From contig NC_061514.1 of assembly GCF_022539505.1 (NCBI RefSeq), forward strand, positions 218,759,837 through 218,823,836: a stretch of 64,000 nucleotides of DNA, written 5' to 3'. A program made the translations under genes and the position numbers. Of the stretch, positions 24,501 to 36,091 are shown in pieces. Source of the DNA: Lolium rigidum (Eukaryota; Streptophyta; Magnoliopsida; Poales; Poaceae). The stretch's first letter is position 1; each line of letters starts with the position of its first letter. The notes below the pieces were generated by a model that was not told the origin of the DNA, searched no databases, and saw only the letters and a list, made by a program, of their open reading frames with translations.

Positions 24501-25565
24501 TTCATTTATGCTTGCACATGAGTTTAAGAGATCTAAGTATGATAGTTGTGTTTATATCAAGTTTGTTAATGGATCACCAATATACTTGCTGTTATATGTT
24601 GATGATATGTTGATTGTCTGCCAAGAGCAAGAAAGAGATCACTATTTTGAAAGCACAATTAAGTAGTGAGTTTGAGATGAAGGATCTTGGTGCTTGCTAA
24701 GAAAATACTAGGTATGGAAATTACAAGAGACGAGAAAATCTAGTGTGTTATTTCTTAGTCGAGCAAAATTACATTCGAAAGTTCTTCATCGTTTTAATAT
24801 GCATGATGCAAAGTCTCGTTAGTACACCAATTGCTTCTCACTTCAAATTGTCAGCATTGCAATGTCCTAGTACTGATGAAGATATTGAGTACATGTCTCG
24901 AGTTCCATATTCTAGTGCTGTTGGTTCCTTGATGTATGCCATGGTTTGTTCTCGTCCTGATTTATCCTATGCTATGAGTTTGGTCAGTCGATATCTTGCT
25001 GATCCTGGAAAAGAACATTGGAGAGCTGTTCAGTGGATTTTCAGGTACCTTTGTGGCACATCGAAAGCTTGTTTGAAGTTTGGCAAGACCGGTGAGGGAC
25101 TCGTTGGCTATGTGGATTCAGATTTTGCTGCCGATTTGGATAAGAGAAGATCCCTCACAGGTTATGTGTTCACTCGTTGGTGGATGTGCTTGTGAGTTGG
25201 AAGGCAACGTTACAATCTGTTGTTGCCCAATCTACGACCGAAGCAGAATATATAGCAATTAATGAAGCTCGGCAAAGAGTCCGTTTGGTTGAAAGGTTTG
25301 TATGCTGAGCTTTGTGGAGATGATTCTTGCATTAACTTGTTTTCCGACGAGTCAAAGTGCAATATACCTTACTAAAGATCAAATGTTCCATGAGAGGACA
25401 AAGCACATTGATATCAAGTACCATTATATTCGCGACATTGTTGCTAAAGGTAAACCGAAGGTATGCAAGATAAGTACTCATGATAATCCTGCTGATATGA
25501 TGACAAAGCCAGTTCTTGTTTCCAAGTTTGAGCTTTGCTCGAGCTTGGTTGGTATAACTGTTTAG
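21538..25565 (+). pseudogene. Copia gag-pol polyprotein, broken by many stops and frameshifts
   Basis: The start is the ATG at 21538 (MSSLKFDLP), 28 bp after the primer site. Gag runs to about 22330, and its zinc knuckle near 22255 reads KYCKKTSHNIDDCW with the first cysteine replaced by arginine. A protease region (about 22430-22640) and the pre-integrase motif HMRLGHMSEHG (about 22855) follow. The integrase core has D at DYVHADVWGP, D at LLRIDNGMEF and E at NGVAERMNRT (to 23576). Reverse transcriptase (about 23890-24700) shows WISAMQEEMQSL, ARLVAKGFSQIPGIDYNDVF and the catalytic YVDDML. RNase H (about 24890-25565) shows VGYVDSDFAADLDKRRSLTG and KHIDIKYHYIRD. At least eight frame breaks separate these parts, so no functional protein is expected. 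Confidence 0.9.
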
Positions 25566-25664
25566 CCCAAGTGGTTGTTGGCGCCAGCAAGTGTTTTTCC
25601 TTTGTCTGTTCAGGAGATTGTTGAAGTTCATGCTACAAGATGGAATTTGTCTCAAGGTGGAGTT

Positions 25665-25794
25665 TGTTGTATTGTGATCCAAATTCATATACTAAAGGGA
25701 GGCTAACTTCTAAGGGGTTTTCCACGTTAAATCTTGTGTCCCCTGCGTGTGTTCGTGTTTCGTTCTTCGTTATTTGCTTGTCGCTTTTATAACA
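25665..25794 (+). repeat. 3' LTR of the Copia element, internally deleted
   Basis: 130 bp: it equals 5' LTR positions 21180-21226 joined to 21414-21496. The missing 187 bp include the TATA box. It is preceded by the purine-rich ctcaaggtggagtt. Confidence 0.92.
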
Positions 25795-25894
25795 AATTCA
25801 TTCAATTCCATACATCCATTCATCGTCTGATCACCACAACGAAGTGAGGCTGGCGATTATTGTTGTGAGGATACTGAGTAGTAACAAAGAATTG

Positions 25895-27840
25895 AGGCTT
25901 CAAGAGAAGGAATGTTTGTCTCCTAATAAACCTCCAAGGTTTAAGTCAAAGTTAGTAGAAAAAAGGTTTCAGCCAGATTGCAGATATGGATTATAATCAT
26001 GTACTCTCACCAGTTGTGAAGCATAGTTCTATTCGTGCATTTTCGGCATTGTGGTATGTATGATCTTGAGTCTGAGCAGCTATATGTATAGAGTGTTTTT
26101 CTGCATGAAGAATTGTAGGAGAAGATATACATGGATCTACCCGAGATATTATTTTTTCTGGTTAGGAGGATCTTGCTTGCAAATTAAACAGATCCCTTTA
26201 TGTTTGGATGCAGTGTCATAAAAGGAGTGAAAAACTAGTCAGTGGAGGAACACGTTTTAACGAGGGAGAGCTCTTATTTATTAGTATAGCTAAGAGCTAA
26301 AGACTATATGCCTATTGTTTCCTACTTTCTCGATGGGAAGCGCCCTGGTCAATTTGTTATGATGATTTTTTCTTGGTTCTTTCTTATTCTTTTGAGTTTC
26401 CTATTTATTTGTAGCAGTTCTTTACTTAGGCGGGTGGAATTTCACTTTTTCAAAAAAAAAAAAGAATTTCACTTTTTTATTTATGCTTGCAAATGGTTTT
26501 AAGAGATCATAATATGATAGTGTGTTTACACTACGTTTGTTGATGAATCACCTATGTACTTGTTGTTATATGTTGATGATATGTTAACTGATGCCAAGGG
26601 AAAGAAAGAAAACACTATTTTAAAGGCATAGTTTAGTAGTGAGTTTGATGTGAACGATCATGCTACTGCTGAGAAAATACTAGGTATGGAAATTACAAGA
26701 GACAGAAAATCTATTTTATTGCTTTTATCCAGCAAAGTTACACTAAGAAAGTTCTTCAACATTTTAATATGCATGATCAAAATTCTATTAGTACACCTAT
26801 TACTCATCACTTCAAATTGTCAGCTTTGCAATGTCCTACTTCTGATGAAGATTATGAGTACATGTTACGAGTTCCATATTCTAGTCTAGTTGGTTTTTTT
26901 ATGTATGCCATTGTTTGTTCTCGTCGTGATTTATCATATGCTATGAGTTTAGTTAGTATATACATGGATAACCATAGTAAAAAATACTGGAAAGTTGTTT
27001 AGCGGATTTTCAAGTACATTCAAGGTACATCCAAATCTTGCTCGAAATTTGGCAAGACCGGTGTGGGACTTGCCGCTGCGGACTTGCATAAGAGAAGGTC
27101 CCTCATAGGTTATGTGTTCATGATTGGTGTGAATGTGTTGTGAAAGGAAGCGTTACAACCTATCGTTTTCCAATGTACAACTGAAGTATAATATATGGAT
27201 ACTGTTGAAGCTTACAAATAGCTTATTTGGTTTATGGCTACTGCGAAAGCTTACAAAGAGTATGTTTAGTTAAAAGATTTGTATGTTGAGTTTTGTGGAG
27301 ATAATTCTTGCATTGCTCTTTTTGTGACAGTCAAAGTGTCATATACCTTACTAAGAATGAAATGTTCCATGAGAGAACAAGCACATTGATCTCAACTATC
27401 ATTATGTTCAACAGATAGTTTCTCAAGATAAACTGAAGGTAAGTAAGCAAGATAAGTAATCATGATAATCCTGCTGATATGATGACAAAGATAGACCTAG
27501 TTCCCAAGTTTTAGCTTTGCTCGAGCTTAGTTGATATAATATTTAACTCTAGTGTTGTTTGGCACTAAAAGTGTTTTATTTTTTGTTCAGAAGATTGATG
27601 TTGTTCATGCTCCAACTAGGTTTTTTTTATCAATGTGGAGTTTTTTATATTATGGTCAAAATTCATATAAAAGGGATGCTAACTTATGATGAGAGGAGCG
27701 AGACCCATGGCCAGGAGGATTAGTTCTAGTTTAGTCTACGAGCTATTCTTTATGTATTTCTATTTTCTTACACTTGGCTCATTGTAACCAGGAGGTTCTA
27801 AATATCTTTTGTATAATATGGAGTTGCAATTCTTAGTCGT
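25895..27840 (+). pseudogene. Older decayed Copia copy of the same family (RT to 3' LTR)
   Basis: From about 25895 the sequence aligns with 24150-25565 of the neighbouring element at a clearly lower identity. It keeps the reverse transcriptase start (ttgtctcctaataaacctcc), the YVDDM region (about 26560-26590), RNase H (26769-27002, LSALQCPTSDEDYEYMLRV) and the C-terminal HERTS-like region (about 27370). An AT-rich stretch of about 250 bp (26220-26470) interrupts the RT. The 3' LTR is recognisable from about 27645 by its correspondence to the intact LTR start and the gagaggagcgagacccatgg stretch, and fades by about 27840. No 5' half is seen. Confidence 0.75.
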
Positions 27841-27949
27841 AACTAGGACCTGCAATGTTTATGTTGTACTACTTTGTTGGATGTAATATTTATGGAACAA
27901 TGTTTCATGAGTGTTATGCTAACAACTTGCGGACTACTACACACATTGG

Positions 27950-28420
27950 TGTGTTGGGTCACCGCATAATATTTCCTCCCTTGATTGTACACCTATGTAT
28001 GCCGAGGACACCACTCGCTATCGTGGTATTGCTGGAGGTCTTCAATATCTTACAATGACACACCTGGATTTGTCCTTTGTGATAAATAAAGCGTGTCAAT
28101 ATCTTTATTTTTCTTCATGTTCTCATTGGACTGCTATTAAATGTGTACTACGCTATGTAAGAATACTCTATTACGCTCGTTTATCATTGAGACGTCCTAC
28201 AACGTCCTGTAATATTTTGTCTGTGTTCTCTGGTGTGGATTGGTCTGGTAATTATGATGGTCGGCGATCAACGGGTGGATATTCTATCTTCTATAAAGGT
28301 AACCTGGTTGCTTGGCGTGCTAGAAAACATGCCACAATATCTCATTCCAGTACCGAGTTTAAGTAGAAAGCACTTTCTAATGCTACCGATGAGTTTATTT
28401 GGGTTACATGCTCTGCTTGA
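27950..28420 (+). pseudogene. Second Copia family: RNase H fragment, left part
   Basis: The frame at 27995-28366 reads TTRYRGIAGGLQYLTMTHLD, then LSFVINKACQYL, DWSGNYDGRRSTGGYSIF and LVAWRARKHATISHSSTEFK, all standard Copia RNase H landmarks. It differs from the 21180-25794 family. The frame ends at a stop inside STEFK, and the coding similarity continues to FIWVTCSA, where the poly(T) of a LINE begins at 28421. The remaining C-terminus resumes at 33207. Confidence 0.8.
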
Positions 28421-28451
28421 TTTTTTTTCAAAATGGGTGAGCCCTAGCCTC

Positions 28452-28467
28452 TGCATCGGTTAATGCA
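28452..28467 (-). other. LINE 3'-tail hairpin
   Basis: On the minus strand tgcat and atgca flank taaccg, just upstream of gaggctagggctcacccatt and the A tail. It corresponds to the hairpin at 20580-20596 in the non-autonomous unit. Confidence 0.55.
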
Positions 28468-30035
28468 CACAACCTTTTATTAATCAAACAAGAATTCAAA
28501 GTTTACAATTCAACGATCACCGAGGGTCGATAAAAAATCAACCATCAAAACAAAAGAAAACTGCTAAGCACTCTATGCATCCTGTAATCTCTTAATAGGC
28601 CCCCAAGTAGCCTGGTAGAAATATCCTGGGCAACCATTCGAAGGTGGTTGCATCCAGAAACCATGCACTCTCGCTAGTCCTCCGGGAGCAAGAAGCACCA
28701 TAGCTGGATCGAGTGCACCATAGTGTGAATAACATGCAAGAAATTAGTAGAATCCTTTCTATTAAAAACAATATCATTTTTGCAATTCCAAATTGACCAA
28801 CATAAAGCTAAAACACCAATGTGAATCTTAGCTTTATCAGTTTTGTCAGTTCCATTAAGCCAATTCCCAAACAAATTTGTGATATTGGATGGAGGTGGAA
28901 TATTATATGCAGCAAAAACCACCCGCCAAATAAGCCTAGCAAAAGGATAGGAAATAAACAAATGTTCAACTGATTCCTCATCGTCACAAAAAGAACATTT
29001 CGTGTTTCCATTCCAATTCCTCTTTGCTAGATTATCACGGGTCAAAAGGACTTTCTTACTAAGGAACCACATAAAGATTTTAATTTTTAGTGGGATTTTT
29101 ATCTTCCAAAGATACTTACGAAGATATCTAGTATTTCCATTTAACAAGTTAGCATACATAGATTTAACAGTGAATCTGCCTGAAGATGTTAGGTCCCAAA
29201 CGAACTTGTATTGATCGTCATTTAAATTTATCTCCATCAGTCTTTGGCATAGGTGTACCCATTGATCCCTCTTGTCACCAATTAGCCTTCTCCGAAAACC
29301 TATGTTTAACGGAGTTGAGCTCATAACATTTGTCACCGTATCGTGTTTACGATTAACTATGTTATATAGTTGAGGGTGCTGAGATGCAAGGATGTGATCA
29401 CCTAACCATCTATCTTTCCAAAAACGTACTCCTTCTCCGGAGCCTACCTCAAACTTTCCTCTACTGAAAAAACCCCTTTAACTTTCATTAGTCTTTTCTA
29501 GAAGGGTGAATCAACAGGCTTACTTTCAACTTCCGCCAAAGTTTTCTGCGAAAGGTACTTGTTTTTAATAATTGTTGCCATAGCCCTTCTTCAGAAACAA
29601 GTTTAAATAACCATTTGTTAAGTAGGCAAGAATTTTTAATCTCCAGAACTTCAATCCCAAGACCACCTTGGTCCTTAGGCCTACAAATCAGGTTCCACTT
29701 AGTTAACCTATATTTCTTTTTTATTTTCCTCACACTGCCAAAAGAAGCATGATCGGAAAAAATCTAATCTCTTCCTCACCCCTTTAGGTAAATCAAACAA
29801 AGATAGCATGAACATCGGTAAACTAGTAAGAACCGAGTTAATCAATACAAGGCGGTCCTCGTATGATAATAATTTTCCAGCCCAACATCCTAGTTTTCTC
29901 TCGAACCTACTTTCCACTGGATTCCATTTGAAGTTTTTTAGCTTTCTATAATGGATTGGGGGCTCTCGAAACAGCCGGTCGGGAAGACGGCTGATTCAAC
30001 TCTTCTCCCGAAAGCTCCTCCCCTTTCCAGTTGCT

Positions 30036-30863
30036 TTGAGAGTCGCTCCTGCCAAACCGGGCCGACCCGAAGCCAATCCTGCCGGCGATGCCAGACGGGA
30101 AAGGCTAAGGCGAGGTGCCGGAGTTTGTTCTGTACATACTAGATCCAGTAGAAGTAGGTTTTCCTCTAGTAGGGTGTTCGGCCTCCTGCCGTTGACTGGC
30201 GTTATGCCGGCCGGATGCGTGCTTCTGTCGGCGCGGGCGAGCGGCGTTTGGTGGCTAGCAGTGGAGATCTCGATGGTGGTGGCGGCGTGGTGCCGGCGGC
30301 TGCTGGGAAGATCCTCCATGGCGCATCCCTTGAATAAGCTCGTGGTCGAGCCTCTTGATTCAGTTCTAGAGGCTAGTGGCTGTGCAGGTATGGTGGAGAC
30401 TACGGTTCTTTCACTCTTCTTCAACCACCGAGGAGATGGAGGAGGGGAGCGGACGGAAGTAGCTCTGCAACATCCGGCATGGCGGGGATATATGGCTGCT
30501 TCATCTGGCGGAGTTCTTCAACTGCAGCGAATAGACGCTGTGGTTATCCATGGTCAAAGGAACCACTCCACACTGTGGTGCTGTTCGTGCAACAGCTTCA
30601 TCAACCTCCTGGCCGGCGTGCTATTCTGGAGGCCCTTCAGCTACTCCGTCATGGCGCTCATTGTCAAGCCATCGCCAAGTGGTCTCATCCCCGGCGGCGG
30701 CGCTGACGGCCAGGACGCCGAGTGCATCTTATTCTTCGGTGGAGAGGGACCCGATTGCTTTTCCAAATCTTTTCGTAGGGTCCTTCTTGTAATTTCTGAG
30801 GACCCGGCTATTATTTTACTTTCTTCTAAGGTCCTTGATGTAACATCTAATCCCTCCTTTTAA
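30036..30863 (+). other. 275-codon open frame spanning most of the retroposon
   Basis: The frame begins MRVAPAKPGRPEANPAGDAR and ends VTSNPSF. It covers nearly the whole 944-bp insert but has no domain I recognise and uneven, arginine- and serine-rich composition. A frame of this length can arise by chance in GC-rich DNA. Alternatively the insert is a processed cDNA whose ORF is real. Confidence 0.25.
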
Positions 30864-30871
30864 TGCAGTCT

Positions 30872-30887
30872 GGACCTTTCGAGGTCC
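30872..30887 (+). other. Perfect 6-bp hairpin with ttcg tetraloop near the retroposon 3' end
   Basis: ggacct (30872-30877), ttcg loop (30878-30881), aggtcc (30882-30887). As RNA this is a stable UUCG-type tetraloop 10 bases before the A run. Confidence 0.7.
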
Positions 30888-33206
30888 TTCCCTTGTTAAA
30901 AAAAAATGGATTGGGATACCCAAATATCTGAAGGGCAAAGAACCAGATTCACAACCAAATAGCTAATTGTACTGCTCATCTTCCTCTTTGGCCTTACCAA
31001 AACAGAAAATCTCACTCTGATGAAAATTAATTTTTAGCCTTCACAATTCTTCAAAGAAACACAATATTAGTTTCATATTCACAGCCTTTTGGAAGTCATG
31101 TTCCATGAAAAGTATCGTGTCATCCGCATATTGCAGAATAGAAATTCCTCCATCAACTAAATGAGGGATAAGACTTCCTATCTGTCCATCCTGTTTCGCT
31201 CTTGCTATTAGGATGGCCATCATATCTTCAATAATGTTAAATAACATAGGTGACATCGGGTCACCCTGTCGAAGACCCTTTCTAGTTTGGAAATAGTGAC
31301 CAATATCATCATTGACCTTGATCCCTACACCCCCCCCTAACAAATTGTTCGATGAGTTGACACCATTTAGGATGAAAACCTTTCATGCGCATAACTTGTT
31401 GAAGAAAAGGCCATTTTACCTTATCATAAGACTTCTCAAAGTCAATTTTAAATATCACCCCATCTAGTTTCTTCCGATGAAGTTCATGAATGGTTTCATG
31501 TAAGACAACTACTCCTTCGGCAACTACTCCTGGCATAAAAGCCGACTGTGTAGGACTAATAACTGTTTCGGCAACTGTATTAGCTCTAATAGTAGCGACT
31601 TTCGTGAATATTTTAAAACTAACATTAAGAAGACAAATTGGTCTATATTGCTGAATTTGAACCGCATTCTCCTTTTCAGGCAACAGGGTAATAACACCAA
31701 CGTTCAGTTTGAACAACTGTAGTTCCCCTGAATGAAGTTGAGAGAACATTGGCATTAAATCACCCTTGATAACTTCCCAGAAGGTTTGGTAGAACTCAGC
31801 TGGAAAACCATCAGGTCCTGGAGATTTATTTAACTCCATCTGAAAAATAGCATCCTTGACTTCCTTCTCTGTGAATTCAGCATCAAGGATATTATTCTCC
31901 TCTTGGGTTAATTGCAGTATATCCTGTGTATACTCCTCACTAAGTGTGAGGGTAGAAGTAGATGGCTCTCCAAACAACATCTTATAGTATTCAGAGATAT
32001 AGACTTGTAAATTTTCATCACCCACTATGGTTCCTTCCTCTTGTTCTAGTTGGAATTTTTTCTTTCTTCGATGTTTTCCATTTGCAATTAGGTGAAAATA
32101 TTTAGTATTGTTTCCCCCTTCTTGAATATGCTTAACCTTGGCTCTTTGTGCCCATTTAGATTCCTCATCTCTACGAAATTTTGTTAAATCATCATTTGCC
32201 TTTCTTAACTTTGCTCTCTCATCATCATTTAGAGGAATTGACTCAGCTTTTAAGTCCAACTCATTTATTAAAAAAAGCAGCTATTCTTTTTCTTTCTTAT
32301 ATTGTCCGCTTAAACATTTTGCCCAACCTTTAAGAAAACGCCTCAAATGTCTAATTTTATTCTGCCAAATGGCAATAGGATAATTTCCACGGGTCTCAAC
32401 CTCCCATTCAGCTCTCACTATCTCATAAAAATTCTCATGTTTGAACCATGATGTTTCAAAAGAAAAGTGAGCTTTATTGCCAATATGAGCATGAGTACCC
32501 GAATCAATTAACAAAGGAGCATGGTCTGAACCAGTCCTTGTTAAAACTCTAACTGTGACTAGAGGGAATTTTTGCTCCCACTCAACTGTCGAAAGGATTC
32601 TGTCAAGCTTCTCATACGTTGGCCTTTCCCTTCGATCAGCCCAAGTGAATTGCCTACCTGAGAGAGCAATCTCTCGCAAGTTTAGGCTCTCAATGATGGC
32701 ATTAAACACAAAAGGCCAATGTGGCTTGAAATTATCAATATTCTTATCCTCTTTTCTCCTTAGAATGTTAAAATCCCCTCCAATAAGGGAAGGTGTGGAT
32801 CCAGAATCACCCATCCTGGCAAGTTCAGCTAGAAATTCTGCTTTATGAGCATCTTGAGCAGCGCCATAAACTGGCACTAATACCCACTCAAATCCATCAT
32901 GTTTACATCTAACACGTAGTTTGACACAAAAATCTCCAGTTTGAACTGTACCAACTTGTAGTGATGCATTATTAATACCAACTAGAATACCTCCAGACCT
33001 CCCATGAGGTGGAAGACAAAACCAAGAGAAGTCTAGCCCATTTGCCAAATTTTTAAGAAAAGGTATAGAAAAATTAGATCTCTTCGTCTCCAGTAAGGCG
33101 ATAAAATCTAATTTCTCCTCCCTTAATTGTTCTTTGACAAACAAGTGTTTTGCAATATCACCAAAACCATATGAGTTCCAAAATAAGCCTTTTATTGAAC
33201 CCATTT

Positions 33207-33500
33207 TAAGAAGAACTTAGAGTTTCACATATTTGTCCACCTATACATTTGTATGACCATATTGCAGATCTATCATAATCCATGTTTCACGCTCTTACAA
33301 ACACATTGCAGTGTAGTTTCATTTTGATCGAGAGAGTTGATCAAAATCAGGTTCATCTCTTCTAAGGACCAGTTGGCTGGTATCTTGACTAAACCTCTAC
33401 CACTACCATTATTTCATGCTTTCAAGCGCAATCTCAACCTTCTTGGAACAGTTGAGATTGAGAGAGTGTGATAAACAATGTGTTGCACTAGAATAAGACT
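33207..33500 (+). pseudogene. Second Copia family: RNase H C-terminus, right part
   Basis: Translating with frame changes gives EELRVSHICPPIHLYD, then FHALTN, then a stretch resembling SSKDQLAGILTKPLPLPLFH, and finally FKRNLNLLGTVEIERV. This is the C-terminal end expected after the fragment at 27950-28420. It carries several frame breaks and a stop. Confidence 0.75.
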
Positions 33501-33540
33501 TGTAGTTTAGTTGGTTTAGGTATTGTATAAACCTACGATA

Positions 33541-33930
33541 CCATTTCGTGTGATAACCGAATGAGGAGGATTGATGGTCAAGGTAATACTAGTTGGAACC
33601 CAGTCTTGGAGGAAGTTTGCAAGCTAGAGTTTCCAAGCAATGTAACTTTCATGTGGAAAGCCTTACATGGTGTAGCATCGAGAAAATCGACCCTTGCTAA
33701 TAGGCACATGCGTGAACATCCTCAGTGCCCATATGCCAAGTAGGCGCTGAAGATATGAGACATCTTCTGTTCACATGCTTGCGTGCTAGAGAGATGTCCT
33801 TGGGCATCTGGCTACATTGATCAACTTTTAGTTGGTGAGAGCTCGGGCTCATGTGAGTTAGAGGAAATTTTGCACAAAATAAAACCAAAGTACACCTATT
33901 TTGGAATATGTTCGCTCGCCTGCTGGTATG
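33541..33930 (+). pseudogene. LINE C-terminal (zf-RVT) fragment, plus strand
   Basis: The frame at 33561 reads MRRIDGQGNTSWNPVLEEVC, then KLEFPSNVTFMWKALHGVAS and TLANRHMREHPQCPYAK, followed after a stop by sequence giving DMRHLLFTCLRARE. This is the zinc-binding C-terminal domain of a plant LINE ORF2, from a different LINE and strand than the one to its left. It is cut off at 33931 by an LTR. Confidence 0.65.
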
Positions 33931-34490
33931 TGATACGTCTCCAACGTATCCATAATTTCTGATGTTCCATGCTTGTTTTATGACAATACTTACATGTTTT
34001 GCTTGCACTTTATAATGTTTTTATGCATTTTCCGGAACTAACCTATTAACAAGATGCCACAGTGCCGGTTCCTGTTTTCTGCTGTTTTTGGTTCCGAAAA
34101 GGCTGTTCGGGCAATATTCTCGGAATTGGACGAAATCAACGCCAAACATCCTATTTTTCCCGGAAGCATCCGAACACCGAAGGAGAGTCGGAGGAGAGCC
34201 GGGGGCCACCACACGGGTGGGCCGCGCGGCCTACACCCCGGCCGCGCCGGCCTGGTGTGGGGCCACCTTGTCGCCCCTCTGCGCCGCCTCTTCGCCTATT
34301 TAAGCCCTTTCGACCTAAAACGCGGTACCAATTGACGAAACTCCGGAAAGACTCCGGGCGCCGCCACCATCGCGAAACTCCAATTCGGGGGACAGAAGTC
34401 TCTGTTCCGGCACCCTGCCGGGACGGGGAAGTGCCCCCGGAAGCCATCTCCATCGACGCCATCGCCTCCATCATGCTCCGTGAGTAGTTC
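33931..34490 (+). repeat. Athila-like LTR fragment, plus orientation
   Basis: Starts TGATACGTCTCCAACGTATC at 33931 and resembles the first 560 bp of the solo LTR at 46481-48077, at moderate identity. It stops at gtgagtagttc where a minus-strand element of a related family begins (34491). The rest of this LTR was not found. Confidence 0.75.
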
Positions 34491-36091
34491 TGATGACGCG
34501 TAAAGCACACGCTCGTTGGGAACCCCAAGTGGAAGGTGTGATGCGTACAGCAGCAAGTTTCCCTCAGTAAGAAACCAAGGTTTATCGAACCAGTAGGAGT
34601 CAAGAAGCACGTTGAAGGTTGATGCTGGCGGGATGTAGTGCGGCGCAACACCGAGGATTCCGGCGCCAACGTGGAACCTGCACAACACAACCAAAGTACT
34701 TTGCCCCAACGAAACAGGTGAGGTTGTCAATCTCACCGGCTTGCTTCGTAACAAAGGATTAACCGTATTGTGTGGAAGATGATTGTTTGCGAGAAAACGA
34801 GTAAAGAACAATTGCAGTAGATTGTATGCGATGTAAAAGAATAGGACCGGGGTCCATAGTTCACTAGAGGTGTCTCTCCCATAAGATAAAAGCATGTTGG
34901 GTGAACAAATTACAGTCGGGCAATTGACAAATAGAGAGGGCATAACAATGCACATACATGATATGATAAATATAGTGAGATTTAATTGGGCATTACGACA
35001 AAGTACATAGACCGCTATCCAGCATGCATCTATGCCTAAAAAGTCCACCTTCGGGTTATCATCCGAACCCCTTCCGGTATTAAGTTGCAAAACAACGAGA
35101 CAATTGCATTAAGTATGGCGCGTAATGTAATCAATAACTACATCCTTAGACATAGCATCAATATTTTATCCCTAGTGGCAACAGCACATCCACAACCTTA
35201 GAACTTTTCATCACTTGTCCCGGATTTAATGGAGGCATGAACCCACTATCGAGCATAAATACTCCCTCTTGGAGTTAAGAGCAAAAACTTGGCCGAGCCT
35301 CTACTAATAACGGAGAGCATGCAAGATCATAAACAACACATAGGTAATAACTTGATAATCACCATAACATAGTATTCTCTATCCATCGGATCCCGACAAA
35401 CACAACATATAGTATTACGGATAGATGATCTTGATCATGTTAGGCAGCTCACAAGATCCAACAATGAAGCACAATGAGGAGAAGACAACCATCTAGCTAC
35501 TGCTATGGACCCATAGTCCAGGGGTGAACTACTCACTCATCACTCCGGAGGCGACCATGGCGGTGAAGAGTCCTCCGGGAGATGATTCCCCTCTCCGGTA
35601 GGGTGCCGGAGGTGATCTCCAGAATCCCCCGAGATGGGATTGGCGGCGGCGGCGTCTCAGTAAGGTTTTCCGTATCGTGGCTCTCGGTACAGAGGGTTTC
35701 ACGACGAAGGCTTTAAGTAGGCGGAAGGGCGGAGTCGGGAGAGTCACGGGGGCCCCACACGCTAGGGCCGCGCGGTCCCCCTCTAGGCCGCGCCGCCCTA
35801 GTGTGGCGGCGCCCCGTGGCCCCACTTCGTCTCCCCTCCGGTCTTCTGGAAGCTTCGTGTAAAAATAGGCCCCTGGGCGTTGATTTCGTCAAATTCCGAG
35901 AATATTTCATTACTAGGTTTTACGAAACCAAAAACGACGAGAAAACAACAAGCGGCTCTTCGGCATCTCGTTAATAGGTTAGTGTCGGAAAATGCATAAA
36001 TACGACATATAATGTGTATAAAACATGTAGATATATCATCAATAATGTAGCATGGAACATAAGAAATTATCGATACGTCGGAGACGTATCG
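34491..36091 (-). repeat. 3' LTR of the minus-strand Athila-like element
   Basis: 1601 bp. On the minus strand it begins cGATACGTCTCC at 36091 (the usual TG is CG here) and ends CATCA at 34491. A GC-rich leader-like zone lies at about 35530-35900. Open frames within it are LTR noise. Confidence 0.82.

Larger units (their letters stand above)
21180..25794 (+). mobile_element. Complete Copia-type LTR retrotransposon with broken polyprotein
   Basis: Both LTRs (21180-21496 and 25665-25794), a primer binding site (21499-21510), a polypurine tract before 25665 and a perfect 5-bp target duplication (aattc at 21175-21179 and 25795-25799) define the element. The interior encodes gag, protease, integrase, reverse transcriptase and RNase H in the Copia order, but with many stops and frameshifts. 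The 3' LTR lacks 187 bp present in the 5' LTR, including the TATA box. Confidence 0.93.
29961..30904 (+). mobile_element. 944-bp non-autonomous poly(A) retroposon inserted in the LINE
   Basis: It is flanked by a perfect 11-bp duplication, aatggattggg, at 29950-29960 and 30905-30915, and ends in a run of A (30898-30906, overlapping the duplication). These are hallmarks of target-primed reverse transcription. The body is GC-rich, and the last 40 bp contain a perfect hairpin with a ttcg loop (30872-30887). Its tail differs from the host LINE's tail, so another LINE lineage presumably mobilised it. It splits LINE coding sequence that resumes at 29917 and 31040. Confidence 0.85.
28674..33204 (-). 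pseudogene. LINE ORF2: endonuclease, reverse transcriptase and zf-RVT domain, broken
   Basis: From ATG at 33204 the apurinic-type endonuclease is complete: N10, E39 in LLETK, GGDFN near residue 143, and SDHAPL near residue 226. A single in-frame stop (32281-32283) follows QYKKEKE. The same frame continues into reverse transcriptase: SPGPDGFPAEFYQTFW, PICLLNVSFKIFTKV, QSAFMPG and the first catalytic block FKIDFEKSYDKV. A frameshift at a C run near 31330 leads to GLRQGDPMSP and the catalytic QYADDTILF (31343-31041). After the inserted retroposon the C-terminal part resumes (29917-29488, then 29336-28674) with WNLICRPKDQGGLGI and the zinc-binding KCSFCDDEESVEHLF motif. At least four breaks plus the insertion make it non-functional. 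Confidence 0.9.
28421..33206 (-). mobile_element. LINE (L1-type) non-LTR retrotransposon, 5'-truncated at ORF2
   Basis: The 3' end is an A tail (eight T on the plus strand, 28421-28428) preceded by a hairpin-bearing tail. The 5' end lies at about 33206, two bases before the ORF2 start codon, so ORF1 and the 5' UTR are absent. The element interrupts a Copia RNase H: coding similarity left of it (28420) and right of it (33207) is contiguous. No clear target-site duplication is visible. A 944-bp retroposon is inserted within it at 29961-30904. Confidence 0.88.

Noticed and set aside
28421..33206. Target-site duplication for the LINE
   Set aside because: Left flank (ctgcttga) and right flank (ttttaagaagaac) do not match convincingly; only short T-rich similarity is present.
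34296..35090. 264-codon minus-strand frame crossing an LTR edge
   Set aside because: Most of it is LTR sequence, and equivalent frames in the sister LTRs (41041-41661, 47464-47987) are broken differently, so it is not under coding constraint.
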